In this document: piece by piece, positions 61,726-64,000 of the stretch | Layout of the letters: each line of letters opens with the position of its first letter | Numbering within the stretch: position 1 is the stretch's first letter | Source: Protula sp. h YS-2021 | Taxonomy: Eukaryota > Annelida > Polychaeta > Sabellida > Serpulidae | Reading direction: 5' to 3' | DNA: 64,000 nt | NCBI GenBank assembly: GCA_949752745.1 | Contig: OX457031.1 | Location: forward strand, 42,257,502 to 42,321,501 | Translations under genes and position numbers: made by a program | The notes under the pieces: generated by a model | Database searches by the model: none | Told to the model about the DNA's origin: nothing | Seen by the model: the letters and a program-made list of their open reading frames with translations, nothing else

Positions 61726-61809
61726 AATCACCTCATTCATTCAGAGACACTTTGATAAATTATTTAGGGTTAGTTTTGTATTGGTCTTAATTAAATGAAT
61801 GAGGTGATT
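61726..61809 (+). repeat. 16-bp stem-loop after the acidic gene
   Basis: aatcacctcattcatt (61726-61741) pairs perfectly with aatgaatgaggtgatt (61794-61809) across a 52-base loop, about 45 bases past the stop codon. The right arm carries the mirrored pair with one mismatch. Confidence 0.85.
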
Positions 61810-61957
61810 TCAAACTGCAACTTGTGTGATCTTCCCAAACTATACTGAACAAGTCGATGCCAACCAGTATCATGTAGTTCATTCAAGTGAATTCTTATTG
61901 GAAAAGCATATCGAAAAAGTTGAGTGGTTATTAAATGTAATTTATAGAAACAATTAA

Positions 61958-61963
61958 AATAAA
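61958..61963 (+). promoter_or_regulatory. Candidate polyadenylation signal
   Basis: AATAAA lies about 275 bases after the acidic gene's stop and could serve it or the whole plus-strand group. It is duplicated in the right arm. Confidence 0.3.
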
Positions 61964-62208
61964 ATATACACAATTAGAAATAACACACTTTAATATGAAA
62001 ACACTCAATCTCACACATATATACAATAGTTATTATGCTATTACTTGTCTGAATTAAAGTTTGTATTCTTTCTTTTAGCTCTTTTTACTTTCTTTATTCC
62101 TCCCTTTTCTCCCTTTAGCGTCTATGGTGGCTATATTAGGACCACCTTGCTAAAGGGGGTAAAGACTCTAAATCATTAAAATACTAATCAGATTTAACGA
62201 CGAATGCC

Positions 62209-62227
62209 TAACCCTAACCCTAACCCT
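62209..62227 (+). repeat. Telomere-like CCCTAA block, left arm
   Basis: Three CCCTAA units followed by CCCT give a short interstitial telomere-like motif, mirrored in the right arm. The orientation is C-rich strand first, as at the left end of a linear chromosome. Confidence 0.9.
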
Positions 62228-62310
62228 GCCTCCATTTTAAGGGGAAAGTATCAGATCATGTCTATGCCAATGACCATTTTACTGAGTCCGGCTAAACCCG
62301 AAAATGGAAG

Positions 62311-62481
62311 TTGAAGAAAGCATACTACCCAACATTCGAAGAGTTATGTCTTCAGTGCATTCAAAGAGAACATTTTGCTGACAATGACTATTCGGATATA
62401 CGTATCTCAAATGTTGACACAGCTGTGACAAAGGAAAAGAAGTGTTCAGGACTGATATTTTACTCCGAGTTGACAGCTTAA
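62311..62481 (+). pseudogene. Conserved frame, truncated left copy
   Basis: The open frame is cut by TAA at 62479 just past the arm boundary. It contains KKAYYPTFEELCLQCIQREH and ends FYSELTA. It has no ATG (a stop lies nine codons upstream of TTG 62311), so it is either an exon interior or a relic. The same residues occur on the minus strand in the right arm, where the frame goes on for another 56 or so residues into the spacer. I recognise no domain. Confidence 0.45.
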
Positions 62482-63068
62482 GGATCAGTCAGACCATGCT
62501 TTATGAAGATTCTGAAGCCAAAACAATATGGAGGTCTAGGGCTATGCTCAAAGGCAATTAGAAAGTTATACCTCCTTTGAAGGAGGTGATCATTATCATT
62601 GAGTCCGTCGCTAAATTTAGGGTTCTCTGTCTCCCTTTATGAACACTACCAACCATTGGTCTTAAAACCCTTTCATATTTACCAAGACCGTGCGTATTCC
62701 AGATATATTTTGCGGCTTTGCGTTTGAGAACTTAAAATATTGAACGCAACAGTGTTAGAACTTATAGAAAGCCACGACCACGCTTTAAAGACTGGAACCT
62801 GAACTTTTATATAGGTTAATCTTAATAACTTGAATGGCTATTTTTAGGGTTCCGACCTCTTCAGAGTATAGTTATGACCCATGCTTAAGTCTTGTTTTCA
62901 GGGTACTTTATTCTGTATCAGAGGCTGCAGCTTTATCGTCAACTTTATAGAGTCTTGCATAGTCTGCTCAGATTTTATCACCGTTCTAAAAAGCACTAAT
63001 GCCCCTCCCACCTGTCCAATGATGCCTTTTTTGGAGTTTTCTTTTCTCGTCTCAGGTGTAGGTATAGG
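62476..63068. other. Spacer of the large inverted repeat
   Basis: These 593 unique bases lie between the two arms. Its right third carries the C-terminal part of the minus-strand frame that begins in the right arm. I see no symmetry within it and no other gene. Confidence 0.8.
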
Positions 63069-63233
63069 TGTCAACTCGGAGTAAAATATCAGTCCTGAAC
63101 ACTTCTTTTCCTTTGTCACAGCTGTGTCAACATTTGAGATACGTATGTCCGAATAGTCATTGTCAGCAAAATGTTCTCTTTGAATGCACTGAAGACATAA
63201 CTCTTCGAATGTTGGGTAGTATGCTTTCTTCAA
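62898..63233 (-). CDS. Conserved frame of unknown function, right copy
   Basis: This is an open frame of 111 codons reading toward the centre of the palindrome. Its first half (KKAYYPTFEELCLQCIQREH and on to FYSEL) is shared with the left arm. The second half (TPIPTPETRKENSKKGIIGQ…) lies in the unique spacer, so the left copy is truncated or rearranged. There is no ATG at its start; it may be the last exon of a longer gene whose earlier exons lie to the right. A pair of Cys (LCLQC) and a charged composition are visible. No known domain recognised. Confidence 0.4.
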   Translation of the reverse strand: MKKAYYPTFEELCLQCIQREHFADNDYSDIRISNVDTAVTKEKKCSGLIFYSELTPIPTPETRKENSKKGIIGQVGGALVLFRTVIKSEQTMQDSIKLTIKLQPLIQNKVP

Positions 63234-63317
63234 CTTCCATTTTCGGGTTTAGCCGGACTCAGTAAAATGGTCATTGGCATGGACATGATCTGATACTTTC
63301 CCCTTAAAATGGAGACA

Positions 63318-63336
63318 GGGTTAGGGTTAGGGTTAG
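63318..63336 (-). repeat. Telomere-like TTAGGG block, right arm
   Basis: This is the mirror of 62209-62227: three TTAGGG-type units on the plus strand, oriented as at the right end of a linear chromosome. Confidence 0.9.
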
Positions 63337-63870
63337 GCATTCGTCGTTAAATCTGATTAGTATTTTAATGATTTAGAGTCTTTACCCCCTTTAGCAAGGT
63401 GGTCCTAATATAGCAACCATAGACGCTAAAGGGTCAAGTGGGAGAAAAGGGAGGAATAAAGAAAGTAAAAAGAGCTAAAAGAAAGAATACAAACTTTAAT
63501 TCAGACAAGTAATAGCGTAATAACTATTTTATATATGTGTGAGATTGAGTGTTTTCATATTAAAGTGTGTTATTTCTAATTGTGTATATTTTATTTTAAT
63601 TGTTTCTATAAATTACATTTAATAACCACTCAACTTTTTCGATATGCTTTTCCAATAAGAATTCACTTGAATGAACTACATGATACTGGTTGGCATCAAC
63701 TTGTTCGGTATAGTTTGGGAAAATCACACAAGTTGCAGTTTGAAATCACCTCGTTCATTTAATTAAGACCAATACAAAACTAACCCTAAATGATTTATCA
63801 AAGTGTCTCTGAATGAATGAGGTGATTAGGCTTTTGTACAATAATTATTGTCTCAGTGTAATGTCTGCCA

Positions 63871-64000
63871 TTATACTGTAATATAGATGAACCACTCTCT
63901 CACTTCATCAAACAGTCTTGCATCAAATCGAGCAAAGTGATATGCTGCTTCCACATCAAACTCCTCAGCTCCAGCAGCAATGTTATCACACTCTCTAATG
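63871..64000 (-). CDS. Small acidic protein, second copy, partial
   Basis: This is the minus-strand copy of the last 42 codons or so of the 61398-61682 gene. It reads to TAA at 63873-63871 with the frame intact. The N-terminal part lies beyond the window. Confidence 0.6.
   Translation of the reverse strand, partial: IRECDNIAAGAEEFDVEAAYHFARFDARLFDEVREWFIYITV

Larger units (their letters stand above)
61553..62475 (+). repeat. Left arm of large inverted repeat
   Basis: This arm is the reverse complement of 63069-64000 over its whole visible length with only a few differences. One is a 9-base insertion in the right arm near 63435-63443; others are scattered substitutions. The arm covers the end of the small acidic gene, a stem-loop, a polyadenylation signal, a telomere-like block and a 56-codon frame. 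The true left boundary is unknown because the right arm leaves the window. Confidence 0.95.
63069..64000 (-). repeat. Right arm of large inverted repeat (cut by window)
   Basis: This arm mirrors 61553-62475. It still matches at the last base, so it continues beyond the window and should reach an inverted copy of at least the whole acidic gene, and perhaps of the NADAR and PC4-like genes. Confidence 0.95.

Noticed and set aside
62209..63336. Telomere-telomere fusion at the palindrome
   Set aside because: The repeat orientation is the reverse of a fusion (CCCTAA on the left, TTAGGG on the right) and only three units are present.
61553..64000. Pure assembly artefact (folded read)
   Set aside because: The arms differ by a 9-base insertion and several substitutions and are separated by 593 unique bases. 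Not excluded entirely; long reads would decide.

Overview
This is animal nuclear DNA: one recognisable intron-bearing developmental gene in a large AT-rich, repeat-loaded region. The anchor is a complete engrailed homeobox gene on the minus strand. It has two coding exons (11305-12058 and 1561-1868), a 353-residue product and all the Engrailed signature blocks (EH1 to EH5). The composition, the many mini- and microsatellites and the TTAGGG-type telomere-like motifs fit a marine invertebrate, perhaps a lophotrochozoan. I cannot name the species from the sequence.

Layout. 1-12,058: engrailed and its 9.4-kb intron. A complete, apparently very young Ty3/Gypsy LTR retrotransposon (3264-8280) sits inside the intron in the opposite orientation, with identical 161-bp LTRs and an intact 1352-codon gag-pol frame. 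12,059-23,500: 5' flank of engrailed, with palindrome-rich repeat patches, two dispersed-repeat copies carrying a relic that may be integrase, and a 63-bp minisatellite open on both strands. 23,500-44,500: AT-rich DNA with no convincing gene, only micro- and minisatellites, which could hold engrailed regulatory DNA. 44,500-49,300: relic mobile sequence, including a GC-richer decayed patch and a 1.76-kb element with 65-bp terminal inverted repeats. 49,500-52,640: a 172-bp satellite with higher-order A-B-B-C-D structure and a hairpin in every monomer. 53,690-58,740: about 5 kb of A-rich, strand-asymmetric degenerate trinucleotide DNA.

58,950-64,000 is the most interesting part. A compact TATA/Inr promoter drives a two-exon gene whose 198-residue product carries two PC4-like (SUB1-type) single-strand-DNA-binding folds. 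It is followed on the same strand by a NADAR (YbiA-like N-glycosidase) gene broken by one frameshift and by a small acidic open frame. From inside that last frame onward the DNA is mirrored: a near-identical inverted copy (at least 0.92 kb per arm, 593-bp spacer) runs off the right edge. Each arm carries a three-unit telomere-like block and a second conserved reading frame. This looks like a mobile or virus-like palindromic cassette. I do not recognise it as a described family.

Limits: no database search was possible. Domain calls rest on motifs read by eye.
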